From assembly GCF_000613805.1 (NCBI RefSeq), contig NZ_BAJR01000010.1, positions 26,937 to 90,936 on the forward strand: DNA of 64,000 bases, written 5' to 3'. The position numbers and the translations under genes were made by a program. The DNA comes from Phocaeicola paurosaccharolyticus JCM 15092 (GTDB lineage: Bacteria; Bacteroidota; Bacteroidia; Bacteroidales; Bacteroidaceae). Every line of letters begins with the position of its first letter. Positions within the stretch are counted from its first letter, which is position 1. This document shows, piece by piece, positions 38,761-49,156 of the stretch. The notes beneath the pieces were generated by a model, which saw only the letters and a list, made by a program, of their open reading frames with translations, made no database searches and was not told where the DNA came from.

Positions 38761-40284
38761 ATGTCAGAGGCAAAGAGAATTAAAACCGCATTAATTTCGG
38801 TTTATCACAAAGAAGGTTTGGATGAAATCATCACAAAACTTCATGAAGAAGGAGTGGAATTCCTTTCAACAGGTGGAACAAGACAGTTTATTGAATCTTT
38901 GGGCTTCCCTTGTAAAGCTGTGGAAGACTTGACAAGCTATCCTTCTATATTGGGAGGAAGAGTAAAAACTTTGCACCCTAAGGTATTTGGAGGAATATTA
39001 TGTCGTCGTGCTTTGGAGCAGGACATGCAACAGATTGAGAAATATGATATTTCGGAAATTGATTTAGTGATAGTTGATCTGTATCCATTCGAAGCAACAG
39101 TTGCATCTGGAGCAGAAGAGTCTGCTATCATAGAAAAGATAGATATAGGCGGTATCTCTTTAATAAGAGCTGCTGCTAAAAATTATAATGATGTAGTTAT
39201 CATAGCTAGTCAGGCACAGTACAAGCCATTTAGTGATATGCTTATCGAACACGGAGCTGTAACTTCATTGGAGGAGAGACGTTGGTTTGCTAAAGAGGCA
39301 TTCGCTGTTTCTTCACATTACGATTCAGCAATCTTCAACCATTTTGATGGTGATGAAGGATCTGCTTTCCGTTGTTCTTTTGAAGATCAGAAGCAACTTC
39401 GCTATGGTGAGAATCCTCATCAAAAAGGATTTTTCTATGGTGATTTGAACAAGATGTTCGATCAGATTCATGGAAAAGAGATCTCTTATAACAATCTTCT
39501 TGATATAAATGCTGCTGTTGATTTGATAGATGAATTTGATGAGATAACATTTGCAATATTAAAACATAATAACGCTTGTGGCTTAGCTTCTAGACCAACA
39601 TTACTTGAAGCATGGACTGATGCACTTGCAGGTGATCCTGTTTCTGCTTTCGGTGGTGTGCTTGTAACTAATGCTGCAATAGATAAAGAGACAGCTGAGG
39701 AGATAAACAAACTCTTCTTCGAGGTTATCATAGCTCCTGATTATGATGTAGATGCACTTCAGATTCTTGGTCAGAAGAAAAATCGTATCATCCTTGTTCG
39801 TAAAGAGGCTAAATTGCCTAAGAAGCAGTTCCGCTCTCTGTTGAATGGTGTCCTAGTTCAAGAGAAAGATCTTGATGTAGAGACTGAAGCAGACTTAAAA
39901 CAGGTTACTGAAAAGGCTCCAAGTAGCAGAGAGATTGCTGATATGCTATTTGCAAACAAGATTGTTAAGAATAGTAAGAGTAACTCTATAGTTCTAGCAA
40001 AAAATAAACAACTTTTGGCTAGTGGTGTAGGTCAGACTTCTAGAGTTGACGCTTTAAAACAGGCTATAGATAAGGCGAAATCATTCGACTTTGACTTGAG
40101 AGGTGCAGTTATGGCCAGTGATGCTTTCTTCCCATTCCCTGACTGTGTAGAAATAGCAGATAATGAGGGAATCAAGGCAGTTATTCAGCCAGGCGGTTCT
40201 GTAAAAGATGAACTTACATTTGAATATTGCAATAAGAATGGCGTTGCTATGGTGACTACCGGAATCCGTCATTTCAAACATTAA
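38761..40284 (+). CDS. purH: Bifunctional AICAR transformylase / IMP cyclohydrolase
   Basis: 507 residues from the ATG at 38761 (MSEAKRIKTALISVYHK); 15 upstream codons are rejected because the promoter lies there. The N-terminal IMP cyclohydrolase (MGS-like) domain has FLSTGGTRQFIE and GGRVKTLHPKVFGGIL; the transformylase domain has KQLRYGENPHQKG, LKHNNACGLA, DPVSAFGG and the end TGIRHFKH. It catalyses the last two steps of IMP synthesis. It lies 16 bp before mreB, so it may share a transcript with the shape genes. Confidence 0.97.
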   Translation: MSEAKRIKTALISVYHKEGLDEIITKLHEEGVEFLSTGGTRQFIESLGFPCKAVEDLTSYPSILGGRVKTLHPKVFGGILCRRALEQDMQQIEKYDISEIDLVIVDLYPFEATVASGAEESAIIEKIDIGGISLIRAAAKNYNDVVIIASQAQYKPFSDMLIEHGAVTSLEERRWFAKEAFAVSSHYDSAIFNHFDGDEGSAFRCSFEDQKQLRYGENPHQKGFFYGDLNKMFDQIHGKEISYNNLLDINAAVDLIDEFDEITFAILKHNNACGLASRPTLLEAWTDALAGDPVSAFGGVLVTNAAIDKETAEEINKLFFEVIIAPDYDVDALQILGQKKNRIILVRKEAKLPKKQFRSLLNGVLVQEKDLDVETEADLKQVTEKAPSSREIADMLFANKIVKNSKSNSIVLAKNKQLLASGVGQTSRVDALKQAIDKAKSFDFDLRGAVMASDAFFPFPDCVEIADNEGIKAVIQPGGSVKDELTFEYCNKNGVAMVTTGIRHFKH

Positions 40285-40300
40285 TTAAGAAAAAAATAAA

Positions 40301-41323
40301 ATGGGATTATTCTCTTTTACACAGGAAATCGCAATGGACCTTGGCACTGCCAATACCATTATAACATCAAATGGAAAAATTGTTGTTGATGAGCCTTCTG
40401 TTGTAGCACTAGACCGTCGCACAGATAAGATGATAGCCGTAGGTGAAAGAGCAAAGATGATGTACGAAAAGGAAAACCCTAATATTCGTACCGTCAGACC
40501 TCTTCGCGATGGAGTAATTGCCGACTTTAACGCTTGCGAGCAGATGATGCGCGGGCTTATTAAGAAGGTTAACATGGGTCGTAGATTCTTCTCTCCTTCT
40601 TTAAGAATGGTAATAGGCGTTCCTTCAGGAAGTACTGAGGTGGAACTCCGTGCTGTACGTGATAGTGCAGAACATGCTGGAGGTAGAGACGTATACTTGA
40701 TATTCGAACCAATGGCTGCTGCCATAGGTATAGGTATAGATGTTGAAGCACCGGAAGGAAATATGATTGTTGATATAGGTGGTGGTTCTACAGAAATTGC
40801 AGTTATATCTTTGGGTGGTATTGTTTCTAACAACTCTATACGCATTGCTGGTGATGATCTTACTGCAGATATACAGGAATATATGAGTCGCCAACATAAT
40901 GTTAAAGTAAGTGAGCGTATGGCCGAAAGAATCAAGATTCAAGTAGGTGCTGCACTTACAGATCTTGGCGATGATGCTCCTGAAGACTATATCGTTCGTG
41001 GGCCAAACAGAATTACAGCTCTTCCTATGGAGGTTCCTGTATGCTATCAGGAGGTAGCTCATTGCCTTGAGAAAAGTATTGCTAAAATTGAAACTGCTAT
41101 ACTTAGTGCTTTGGAGCAGACTCCTCCTGAACTGTATGCAGATATTGTTCTTAATGGAATATACCTCGCAGGTGGTGGTGCTCTATTGAGAGGATTGGAC
41201 AAGAGGTTGACTGATAAAATTAATATACCTTTCCATATAGCAGAAGATCCGTTGCTTAGTGTAGCAAGAGGAACGGGTGTTGCATTGAAGAATGTTAATC
41301 GATTCTCTTTCCTTATGAGATGA
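40301..41323 (+). CDS. mreB: Rod shape-determining actin homologue MreB
   Basis: 340 residues, normal length. Actin-fold nucleotide motifs: DLGTANTIIT (phosphate 1), VDIGGGSTEIAVISLGG (phosphate 2) and LAGGGALLRGL (adenosine). N-terminal MGLFSFTQEIAMD provides the amphipathic membrane-binding helix. It forms membrane filaments that guide sidewall peptidoglycan synthesis by MrdA (PBP2) and RodA encoded downstream. Confidence 0.98.
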   Translation: MGLFSFTQEIAMDLGTANTIITSNGKIVVDEPSVVALDRRTDKMIAVGERAKMMYEKENPNIRTVRPLRDGVIADFNACEQMMRGLIKKVNMGRRFFSPSLRMVIGVPSGSTEVELRAVRDSAEHAGGRDVYLIFEPMAAAIGIGIDVEAPEGNMIVDIGGGSTEIAVISLGGIVSNNSIRIAGDDLTADIQEYMSRQHNVKVSERMAERIKIQVGAALTDLGDDAPEDYIVRGPNRITALPMEVPVCYQEVAHCLEKSIAKIETAILSALEQTPPELYADIVLNGIYLAGGGALLRGLDKRLTDKINIPFHIAEDPLLSVARGTGVALKNVNRFSFLMR

Positions 41324-41348
41324 TATAGAAAATGAAATTCAATTTTTG

Positions 41349-42194
41349 ATGAAGAATTTATTGAATTTTCTTATAAAGTATAATTACTGGTTCCTTTTTA
41401 TTTTATTAGAAGGAATCAGTTTTACTTTATTATTTCATTTCAACAGTTATCAGGGAAGTGCCTTCTTTACTTCAGCTAACTATTTTACTGGGAATGTTTA
41501 TCAGGTTCAGAATGAACTGACAGGATACTTTCACCTAAGAACTGTCAATAAGGAGCTGGTAGAACAAAATACTGAACTCTCTTTGCAGCTGCAGACCTAT
41601 CGTGACAAACTTATGGACCTTACTCAGGATAGTACTGGGCTAGTCAGAATGAAGCAGGATGTGCTGATGGATTATGATATAATTGGTGCAAATGTGATTA
41701 ACAATAGCATCACGTTCAATGATAACTACATCACAATAAACAAAGGTGAGGCAGACGGAATAAAGAGTGAAATGGGTGTTGTTGGTGGTACAGGTGTAGT
41801 GGGTATAGTATATATTACTTCAAAGCATTTCTCAATAATAATTCCTATACTTAACTCAAAGAGTAACATAAGTTGTAAACTTAAAAATAACGAATATTTT
41901 GGTGCTATGATATGGGAAGGTGGATCTTCTCAGTTTGGATTCATAAATGATATGCCACGTCATGCCGAGTTATCTGTAGGAGATACTATAGTTACAAGTG
42001 GACATAGTGCTGTATTCCCTAAAGGATTACCTATCGGTACAGTACACAATATAAATAATAGTCAGGATGGATTGTCGTTCAAACTAAAAGTGAAACTGTT
42101 TACAGACTTTGCTAAGTTGCATGATGTACGAGTCATATCCAGAAAAGATGTAAGTGAGCAGATTGAACTAGAAAACCAGATAGAACAGAAATAA
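41349..42194 (+). CDS. mreC: Rod shape-determining protein MreC
   Basis: 281 residues from the ATG at 41349. One N-terminal membrane helix (YNYWFLFILLEGISFTLLF), a coiled coil around residues 55-95, and the periplasmic beta-barrel MreC domain (GVVGGTGVVGIVYITSKHFSIIIPI, outline). It ends with an acidic/Gln tail. MreC activates PBP2 and links the cytoplasmic MreB to the periplasmic synthases. It lies between mreB and mreD. Confidence 0.95.
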   Translation: MKNLLNFLIKYNYWFLFILLEGISFTLLFHFNSYQGSAFFTSANYFTGNVYQVQNELTGYFHLRTVNKELVEQNTELSLQLQTYRDKLMDLTQDSTGLVRMKQDVLMDYDIIGANVINNSITFNDNYITINKGEADGIKSEMGVVGGTGVVGIVYITSKHFSIIIPILNSKSNISCKLKNNEYFGAMIWEGGSSQFGFINDMPRHAELSVGDTIVTSGHSAVFPKGLPIGTVHNINNSQDGLSFKLKVKLFTDFAKLHDVRVISRKDVSEQIELENQIEQK

Positions 42195-42201
42195 TAGTTT
42201 A

Positions 42202-42699
42202 ATGATAGTTTATTTAAGAAGAGTTGGGCTGTTTGTTGGATTGATACTGTTGCAGGTATTAATACTGAATAATATCCATATATACGGATATGGAACCCCT
42301 TTTTTATATATATTTTTCTTGTTGATATATAGCTCTAACGCAAGCAAGAATACTTTGATGCTGTGGGCTTTCTTCATAGGACTTATTATAGATACATTTA
42401 CCAATACACCTGGAATAAATACTGCATCGGCTACCTTTCTGGCATTTATCAGAAATCCTATATTGAACTCATTCACACTTCATGATAATAATGAGATTTT
42501 CGAACCAGGTATATCATCTATGGGATTAAACTCCTTCATAAAGTATATTGTTGCCTTAACTCTTATATTCTGTATCTGTTTGCAACTATTGAATTCTTTT
42601 TCTTTCTTTGACCCTATTCAACTATTAATTAAGATATTAACAGATACTTTGTCTACAGCAATTTGTATTTTATGCGTTGATGCAGTCTGGAGGAGATAA
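42202..42699 (+). CDS. mreD: Rod shape-determining protein MreD
   Basis: 165 residues, five or six membrane segments; recognised mostly from position (7 bp after mreC, 2 bp before mrdA) and the hydrophobic pattern including PFLYIFFLLIY and FIGLIIDTFTNTPGINTASATFLAF (outline), where the Asp and Gly residues are conserved. Inner-membrane part of the elongasome. Confidence 0.92.
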   Translation: MIVYLRRVGLFVGLILLQVLILNNIHIYGYGTPFLYIFFLLIYSSNASKNTLMLWAFFIGLIIDTFTNTPGINTASATFLAFIRNPILNSFTLHDNNEIFEPGISSMGLNSFIKYIVALTLIFCICLQLLNSFSFFDPIQLLIKILTDTLSTAICILCVDAVWRR

Positions 42700-42701
42700 C
42701 A

Positions 42702-44551
42702 GTGGAAAGAGATTATAATCTTGAAAAGAGGAAGTATGTTATAGGAGGAGCAGTTATTGTTATTGTTCTTGTATATCTTATTCGCCTTTTTGCCCTTCAG
42801 ATTATGAGTGATGACTATAAGAAGAATGCCGATAGTAATGCTCTTCTTAATAAGATACAATATCCAAGCCGTGGTGGTATATATGACCGAAACGGTAAAC
42901 TACTTGTATACAATCAGCCCTCTTATGATATTACAGTTGTTCCTAATGAGATTAAAGATCTTGATACTTTGGACTTCTGTAAGACACTCAATATAACTCC
43001 TGAGTTTCTGAGAAAAAGATTCGGCGAGATCAAAGATAGACGTATAAATCCAGGTTATTCCCGCTATACCAACCAGGTACTGATGACTCAGTTGTCAGCA
43101 GAAGAGTGTGGTGTGTTTCAGGAGAAATTATTTAAATTCCCGGGATTTTATATTCAGCGTCGCTCAATTCGACAATATAATTATGGATCTTCTGCACATG
43201 TACTTGGTGATATTGCTGAGGTATCTAAGGCAGATATAGCCAACGATGATTACTATAAAAGAGGAGACTTCATAGGGAAGCAAGGTGTCGAAAAATCTTA
43301 TGAGACACAGTTAAGAGGAGTGAAGGGTGTGGAGATTCTTCTGCGAGATGCAAGAGGAAGAATTCAGGGTAAATATATGAATGGTAAGTATGATAAGACC
43401 CCTGTACCCGGAAAAAACCTGACCCTTGGCATAGACATCGAACTTCAGATGCTTGCTGAAAGACTTATGCAGAATAAGATTGGAAGTATAGTGGCTATTG
43501 ATCCTCAGACAGGTGAAATACTCTGTATGGTATCTACTCCTACGTTCGACCCACGAATGATGGTGGGACGTCAAAGGGGTAAGAATCATCTTAGTCTTAT
43601 AAGAGATTCATGGAAACCTCTTCTGAACAGATCTATTATGGGTGTTTATCCTCCCGGTTCTACATTCAAAACGTCTCAGGCTCTTACCTTTTTGCAAGAA
43701 GGTATAATAAATACTCATACACAATATCCATGCTATCATGGTTTCGTTCACGCCGGACTACGTGTAGGATGCCATTCACATCCTTCACCATTAAGTGTTA
43801 TCCCATCTATAGAGACATCATGTAATTCTTTCTTCTGCTGGGGACTATACCACATGATGGGTAATAAGAGAAAATATGGTTCTGTACAGAATGCTATGTC
43901 TACATGGCGTGACTATATGGTATCTATGGGATTCGGATATAACTTGGCGTTGATTTGCCGGGAGAGAAGAGAGGTATGATACCTAACGCACAGTATTATG
44001 ACAAGAATTACCGCGGTTCATGGAATGGACTTACTATAATATCTATCGCTATCGGACAAGGTGAGGTGTCACTCACTCCACTTCAGATAGCAAACCTTGG
44101 AGCTACAATTGCAAATAGAGGATACTATATCACTCCTCATGTAGTAAAAAGTGTTCAAGGTGAACCTCTTGATCCTATTTATGAAGAGAAACACTACACA
44201 AAGGTTCAAAAGGAGCAATATGATATAGTTGTTCAGGGAATGAGATCTGCTGTACTTGGAGGAACTTGTAGAGGTGCTGATATCCCTGGTATTGAGGTGT
44301 GTGGAAAGACTGGTACAGCTCAGAATAGAGGCAAGGACCATTCAGCCTTCATGGGTTTTGCACCGATGAATAATCCCAAGATAGCTATTGTAGTTTATGT
44401 TGAAAATGGAGGATTCGGAGCTGTTTATGGTGTACCTATTGGATCACTTATCATGGAGAAATACTTAAAAGGAGCACTCTCTGAAGCCAGCGAGGCAAAA
44501 GCAGAGATAATACAAAATAAAATTATTGATTATGGCACCCACCAACGTTAA
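42702..44551 (+). CDS. mrdA: Penicillin-binding protein 2, apparent frameshift
   Basis: Starts with GTG at 42702, directly after the mreD stop. The first frame (to 43979) holds the membrane anchor, the pedestal (RGGIYDRNGKLLVYNQPSYDI) and the transpeptidase serine in GVYPPGSTFKTSQAL; the second frame, from 43955, continues with LPGEKRGMIPN and the KTGTAQNRG motif. One G is missing in the GG at 43946-43947: adding it restores NLGVDLPGEKRG and a protein of 616 residues, the usual size. It cross-links sidewall peptidoglycan with RodA. Since PBP2 is needed for rod growth, an assembly error is more likely than a pseudogene. Confidence 0.93.
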
Positions 44552-45983
44552 TTTATGGAGATCAGTTGACTGGCTAACAATAAGCATCTATCTGATTCTT
44601 GTTATTTTAGGATGGTTCAGTGTCTGCGGTGCCAGCTATAACTATGGAGATTTTGACTTCTTTAGTTTCGATTCTCGTGCCGGAAAGCAGTTGGTATGGA
44701 TAGGATGCTCGCTCTGTCTTGGCTTTGTATTGCTCATGCTTGAGGATAAGTTGTATGATATGTTCTCATATATTCTTTATATAGGAATGATGTTCCTACT
44801 ATTAATAACTCCTTTTTTAGCAGAAGATACTAAGGGTTCTTACTCATGGCTTAAGTTTGGTCCTATAAGTCTCCAGCCTGCGGAGTTTGCAAAGTTTGCA
44901 ACGGCATTAGCTTTAGCTAAGTTCATGAGTTCTTACAGTTTCAATATCGAAAAGACCAAACACTTTGCAGCAGTTGTTGCTATTATACTGTTGCCTATGT
45001 TTCTGATAATCATGCAGCGAGAAACAGGATCGGCATTGGTCTATCTTGCATTCTTCTTTATGCTTTACCGTGAGGGAATGCCGGGATCTATACTTTTTGT
45101 TGGAATATGTGCTGTAGTATACTTCGTTGTTGGCATAAAATTCAGTACGGAGATGCTAGCCGATGGGGCTACAGTTTTAGGTGATTTCGCTGTTTTGTCA
45201 TTGATAATAATTCTTTCGTCAATATTGGTGAAGGTGTACTGTAACAAGACATCTGTCTTTCTATACATACTGTTTGGAGGCTCTTTAATCACAGGCTTAG
45301 CGTTGTTAGTAAGCAATTATTATCCTTTTGATGTTGCTATAGTTCAGTATGTCATATGTGCCATACTTGTTTTTTATCTGATATTTCTTTCTCTTCGTGA
45401 TCGTATGAAGAACTATTTCTATATAGCCCTTTTCGCAATTGGCTCTGTAGGTTTCTCGTACTCTGCAAGCTACTTGTTTGAAAATGTTCTTGAAGATCAT
45501 CAGCAGATAAGAATAAAGGTTGTGCTAGGTATGGAAGAGGATCTTACTGGGGCTGGGTATAATGTGAATCAAAGTAAGATTGCAATAGGTTCAGGAGGTA
45601 TGTTTGGAAAAGGTTTCCTTAATGGAACGCAGACTAAGCTTAAATATGTACCTGAGCAGGATACTGACTTTATATTCTGTACTGTGGGAGAGGAACAAGG
45701 CTTTATTGGCTCAGCAGCTGTAATGCTATTGTTTACGATTCTTATATTACGTCTAATAGTTCTTTCAGAAAGGCAATACAGCCGTTTTGCGCGAGTTTAT
45801 GGCTATTCTGTATTAAGTATATTCCTATTCCATATGTTCATTAATATAGGTATGGTTATTGGACTTACACCTGTTATTGGTATTCCTCTGCCATTCTTCA
45901 GCTATGGTGGATCTTCTTTATGGGGCTTTACTATACTTCTCTTTGTATTCTTGAGGATGGATGCAGCTAGAAAGAGAAACTAA
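44532..45983 (+). CDS. rodA: Peptidoglycan glycosyltransferase RodA (SEDS family)
   Basis: 483 residues from the ATG at 44532, overlapping the mrdA end by 20 bp; a TTG two codons earlier is possible. Ten or more membrane segments. SEDS motifs: SWLKFGPISLQPAEFAKFA, MQRETGSALVYLAFF and the C-terminal TPVIGIPLPFFSYGGSSL. It polymerises lipid II for the elongasome and pairs with PBP2. About 110 residues longer than E. coli RodA, with an extra hydrophobic region around 210-300, as in other Bacteroidetes. Confidence 0.96.
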   Translation: MAPTNVNLWRSVDWLTISIYLILVILGWFSVCGASYNYGDFDFFSFDSRAGKQLVWIGCSLCLGFVLLMLEDKLYDMFSYILYIGMMFLLLITPFLAEDTKGSYSWLKFGPISLQPAEFAKFATALALAKFMSSYSFNIEKTKHFAAVVAIILLPMFLIIMQRETGSALVYLAFFFMLYREGMPGSILFVGICAVVYFVVGIKFSTEMLADGATVLGDFAVLSLIIILSSILVKVYCNKTSVFLYILFGGSLITGLALLVSNYYPFDVAIVQYVICAILVFYLIFLSLRDRMKNYFYIALFAIGSVGFSYSASYLFENVLEDHQQIRIKVVLGMEEDLTGAGYNVNQSKIAIGSGGMFGKGFLNGTQTKLKYVPEQDTDFIFCTVGEEQGFIGSAAVMLLFTILILRLIVLSERQYSRFARVYGYSVLSIFLFHMFINIGMVIGLTPVIGIPLPFFSYGGSSLWGFTILLFVFLRMDAARKRN

Positions 45984-46053
45984 GAGAAATTCTACTTTTC
46001 TTAAACACGACTGCCATAAATTAGAATTCATATCAATAAGTTTCGGACACTAA

Positions 46054-46524
46054 TCAGTTTGAAACTTTAATCAGTTTGATTCCAAAATCTCTTATCCCAG
46101 GTAGGTTTTTATCCCTCATTATATGGCGTACAGAAATCTTAGCTTTATTTGAATTGGTAACAGTAAACTTCTTAGTCAAAAGAGAATCTTTTTGATATAG
46201 TCCCGAAATACCTTTGCCTAGCCAGTTGCCTTCTTTGTCAGCTAGAATAAGTTGAATGCTGTCACATTTGATTTTTTTTGAGTCAGTGAAATTGTTCGCA
46301 ACCTCAATCCAAATATTCTTGTATTTATAAATACCGCTATGACGTATACCAACCTCAATTATATATTCTCCTTTCTCCAAATTTGAAGGAATCTCGTATG
46401 AAAGGGTATCACCCTTATGCCAGCCACCAGTTGATGTAGAGCAATAAGAGTGATATTTTGTATTGCATTGGCAAGAAGCCAAGGATAAAGTAAACAGAAG
46501 AATTATATAACTATTGATTTTCAT
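46054..46524 (-). CDS. gldH: GldH-like lipoprotein
   Basis: 156 residues with signal peptide and lipobox LSLASC (Cys 18). The body is a single beta-rich domain with GGWHKGDTLSYEIPSNLEKG and EVGIRHSGIYKYKNIWIEV, recognised as GldH. In gliding Flavobacteria GldH is needed for motility; in Bacteroidales, which do not glide, it persists and its role is unclear. It overlaps the end of ricT by 14 bp, so the two genes are translated together. Confidence 0.88.
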   Translation of the reverse strand: MKINSYIILLFTLSLASCQCNTKYHSYCSTSTGGWHKGDTLSYEIPSNLEKGEYIIEVGIRHSGIYKYKNIWIEVANNFTDSKKIKCDSIQLILADKEGNWLGKGISGLYQKDSLLTKKFTVTNSNKAKISVRHIMRDKNLPGIRDFGIKLIKVSN

Positions 46525-48010
46525 TTTTAGGTTTATTGTTACCTTGACGATTATCTACAGGATTATTCTGTCTATTCTCTCTTTGATTGTTATTCTGCCC
46601 ATTGTTATTTTTATGAGCAGATTGTTGGTTACCATTTGAACCACCATTATTCTGATCATTATGCCTGTTTTCTCTATTATAATCTTTTGGAGGACGTTGT
46701 CCATTCTGGTTTTGGTTCTGATTTTGATTATGGTTTTGAGGTCTGTTATTTTGGTTCTTTTGACCTCTGTTATCATTATTGTTTTTAGGGTTGCCTTGTT
46801 TTGCTACCTCCCTATTATTCTTGTTATTGTTCTGGTTTGCAGCAATATTATTCTGCTGGCCATTTTCTCTCTGTTGTTCTCCTCTTGGTTGATTACCATT
46901 TGGTCTATTATTATCATCTTGATTTCTTCTCTTCTTGTTCTTTGAGTTCTTTCTCTTATCAAAACGAGTTAGACTTTCTTGTTCCAACAAATCCATTGAT
47001 TTAGAAGGCTCTTGTTTAGTCTGTTCTATCAAAGATTCCGGCTTTTCCCCACGACGGTTCATATTTATAATGTCAAAGGCTCTTTTTGTTGAAATAGTCA
47101 CAGCGTTAGCAAGGAAGTTCTTGTCGGTTGAGTATGTTATCTGTCCCTTTAATATATCAGCCTTAAAGAAGAAGAAAGTACTGTCGAATGTTTCGAGTTG
47201 TATTTCTCTGCTTGGGAATCTCTTTTGAGCCTCTACATATGCATCAACTTCATAATTCATGCAACATTTCAGTTTTGCACACTGTCCTGCAAGTTTCTGA
47301 GGATTCAATGATATATCCTGAAATCTTGCAGCAGTAGTAGATACAGAACTGAAACTAGTAATCCATGTGGCACAGCAGAGTTCTCTTCCGCAAGGACCAA
47401 TACCACCTATTCTACCAGCTTCTTGTCTGGCTCCGATTTGTTTCATCTCAATTCGAACATGGAATGTCTCTGCCAAGACCTTGATAAGCTGACGGAAGTC
47501 TACTCTTTCATCTGCTATATAGTAGAATATTGCTTTATTTCCATCTCCTTGATACTCCACATCACCAATCTTCATATTCAAGTTCAGATTCTTTGCAATC
47601 TGTCTTGATTTGATCATAGTCTCGTGCTCTTTAGCTTTAGCCTCTTCGTATTTCTCCATATCCACAGGTTTAACTTTTCTGTAGACACGCTTAATTTCGA
47701 CTTCAGGTTTAAGATTGGCCTTCTTCATCTGTAGAGGCACTAATCTGCCTGTCAGAGTTACTACACCAATATCGTGGCCTGGGCTAGCTTCAACAGCAAC
47801 TGTATCTCCCTTTTCTATTTTGAGCTTGTTGCTATTGATGAAATATCCTTTCCTGGTATTTTTAAATTGAACCTCTACCATATTCTGCTCGTCTGAGTTC
47901 CCAGGGACATCAGAAAGCCAATCATATGTGTTCAGTTGTTTATCTTGTCTTCCGCAGCCTTTACAATCCATGCAGCCACTTCCGTTCTTTAATTTGAAAC
48001 AATTACCCAT
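46511..48010 (-). CDS. ricT: PSP1/RicT-type Fe-S regulatory protein with Asn-rich tail
   Basis: 499 residues. The N-terminus has a Cys cluster (NCFKLKNGSGCMDCKGCGRQ), and the PSP1 domain, about 60-330, carries more conserved cysteines in GIGPCGRELCCATW and AKLKCCMNYE. Residues about 365-499 are a low-complexity tail of Asn, Gln, Arg and Lys that is surely disordered. In Bacillus the homologue YaaT/RicT with RicA and RicF regulates RNA processing through iron-sulfur clusters; in Bacteroidetes the role is untested. Located after holB (12 bp). Confidence 0.9.
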   Translation of the reverse strand: MGNCFKLKNGSGCMDCKGCGRQDKQLNTYDWLSDVPGNSDEQNMVEVQFKNTRKGYFINSNKLKIEKGDTVAVEASPGHDIGVVTLTGRLVPLQMKKANLKPEVEIKRVYRKVKPVDMEKYEEAKAKEHETMIKSRQIAKNLNLNMKIGDVEYQGDGNKAIFYYIADERVDFRQLIKVLAETFHVRIEMKQIGARQEAGRIGGIGPCGRELCCATWITSFSSVSTTAARFQDISLNPQKLAGQCAKLKCCMNYEVDAYVEAQKRFPSREIQLETFDSTFFFFKADILKGQITYSTDKNFLANAVTISTKRAFDIINMNRRGEKPESLIEQTKQEPSKSMDLLEQESLTRFDKRKNSKNKKRRNQDDNNRPNGNQPRGEQQRENGQQNNIAANQNNNKNNREVAKQGNPKNNNDNRGQKNQNNRPQNHNQNQNQNQNGQRPPKDYNRENRHNDQNNGGSNGNQQSAHKNNNGQNNNQRENRQNNPVDNRQGNNKPKNENQ

Positions 48011-48022
48011 AATATCTATATA

Positions 48023-49153
48023 TTATTTTTGTATAAGAAGCACAATCATCTTTAAAGAAAAATCAAAAAAGACCATTTTAGCATTTACATTCTGTTCTAT
48101 ATGCGATTGTGCTTCGCTTAATTCATTCATTATGCCAAATATATTCTTTTCATTTATAAAAGGAGCAAATTTTTGAGAGAATTGCTTTTCAGAGCTGCTC
48201 ATATAGTTCAGTTCATCTTTGTGAAAATTGTATATGAAATTCTCTCTAATCATGTTCTGGCAATAGGTAAGGAAATTTTTTTGTCTCTCCCTTCCCATAC
48301 TTGCAAGAGTCTCACTCCATAGTTTCATCTCACGTATCTTGCGTGCATAGCATAGCCTCATAAGACTGACAAACAGGTCAAAGAATTCTTTGTGCTCATC
48401 ATTTGTCTGGATAGTATCTATAGCTTTAAGCACGCTGCCTTGTGATGCGTGAGCTATCTCTTTTGCGCTTATCTCCTCAATACCAAATCGATTTGTAATC
48501 ATATTTGTCATATCATACTCAGATATGGCTGGCAGATTAAATCTTTGGCATCTGCTTAAAATTGTAGTAAGAAGAGTGTCAGGTTGTTCAGAGATAAGTA
48601 AGAAAATGGTCATTGAAGGTGGCTCCTCCAGTATCTTAAGCAGCTTGTTGCTACATTCGACATTCATCTTTTCGGGTAGCCATATTATTACGCACTTATA
48701 TCCTCCTTGACTGGATTTGAAACTAAGTTTCTTAAGAATCTCATCGCTCTCGTTAGAATATATTATTGCTTGTTGGTTCTCAACTCCCATTTCCTTAGTC
48801 CACTGATTGAGTGTAAAGTATGGGTTATTCAGAACAAATTGTCTCCAAGTCGAAATATAGTCATCACAGACCACAGGCTTAGAGGCACCTTTTTTCTTAA
48901 CCACCGGGAATACAAAGTGGAGATCCGGGTGAATAAGTTTATTGAATTTAATACAATTTGGACAAGTACCGCAAGCATCATCATCGCTTGGGCTCTGGCA
49001 GTTTATGTATCTTGCATAGGCTATGGCAAGAGGCAGCTTCCCCACTCCCTCAGGACCACAGAATAGCTGTGCATGTGGGATACGGCCCTCTTTTATCTCA
49101 TTGATAAGCCTTCTTTTTGCTTTTTCTTGTCCAATTATATCTTTAAAAAACAT
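48023..49153 (-). CDS. holB: DNA polymerase III subunit delta prime
   Basis: 376 residues. AAA+ clamp-loader fold with a modified P-loop FCGPEGVGKLPLA, a zinc finger with CQSPSDDDACGTCPNC, and the SRC motif in LLTTILSRCQRF. The Walker A Lys is kept while the usual Thr/Ser is Leu, consistent with a subunit that does not hydrolyse ATP. It is the second gene of metF-holB-ricT-gldH. Confidence 0.93.
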   Translation of the reverse strand: MFFKDIIGQEKAKRRLINEIKEGRIPHAQLFCGPEGVGKLPLAIAYARYINCQSPSDDDACGTCPNCIKFNKLIHPDLHFVFPVVKKKGASKPVVCDDYISTWRQFVLNNPYFTLNQWTKEMGVENQQAIIYSNESDEILKKLSFKSSQGGYKCVIIWLPEKMNVECSNKLLKILEEPPSMTIFLLISEQPDTLLTTILSRCQRFNLPAISEYDMTNMITNRFGIEEISAKEIAHASQGSVLKAIDTIQTNDEHKEFFDLFVSLMRLCYARKIREMKLWSETLASMGRERQKNFLTYCQNMIRENFIYNFHKDELNYMSSSEKQFSQKFAPFINEKNIFGIMNELSEAQSHIEQNVNAKMVFFDFSLKMIVLLIQK

Positions 49154-49156
49154 CTA

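Noticed and set aside
46555..47004. Plus-strand frames of Leu/Ile/Val-rich sequence opposite ricT
   Set aside because: They are the reverse complement of the Asn/Gln-rich tail; the minus strand encodes a recognised family with a normal start.
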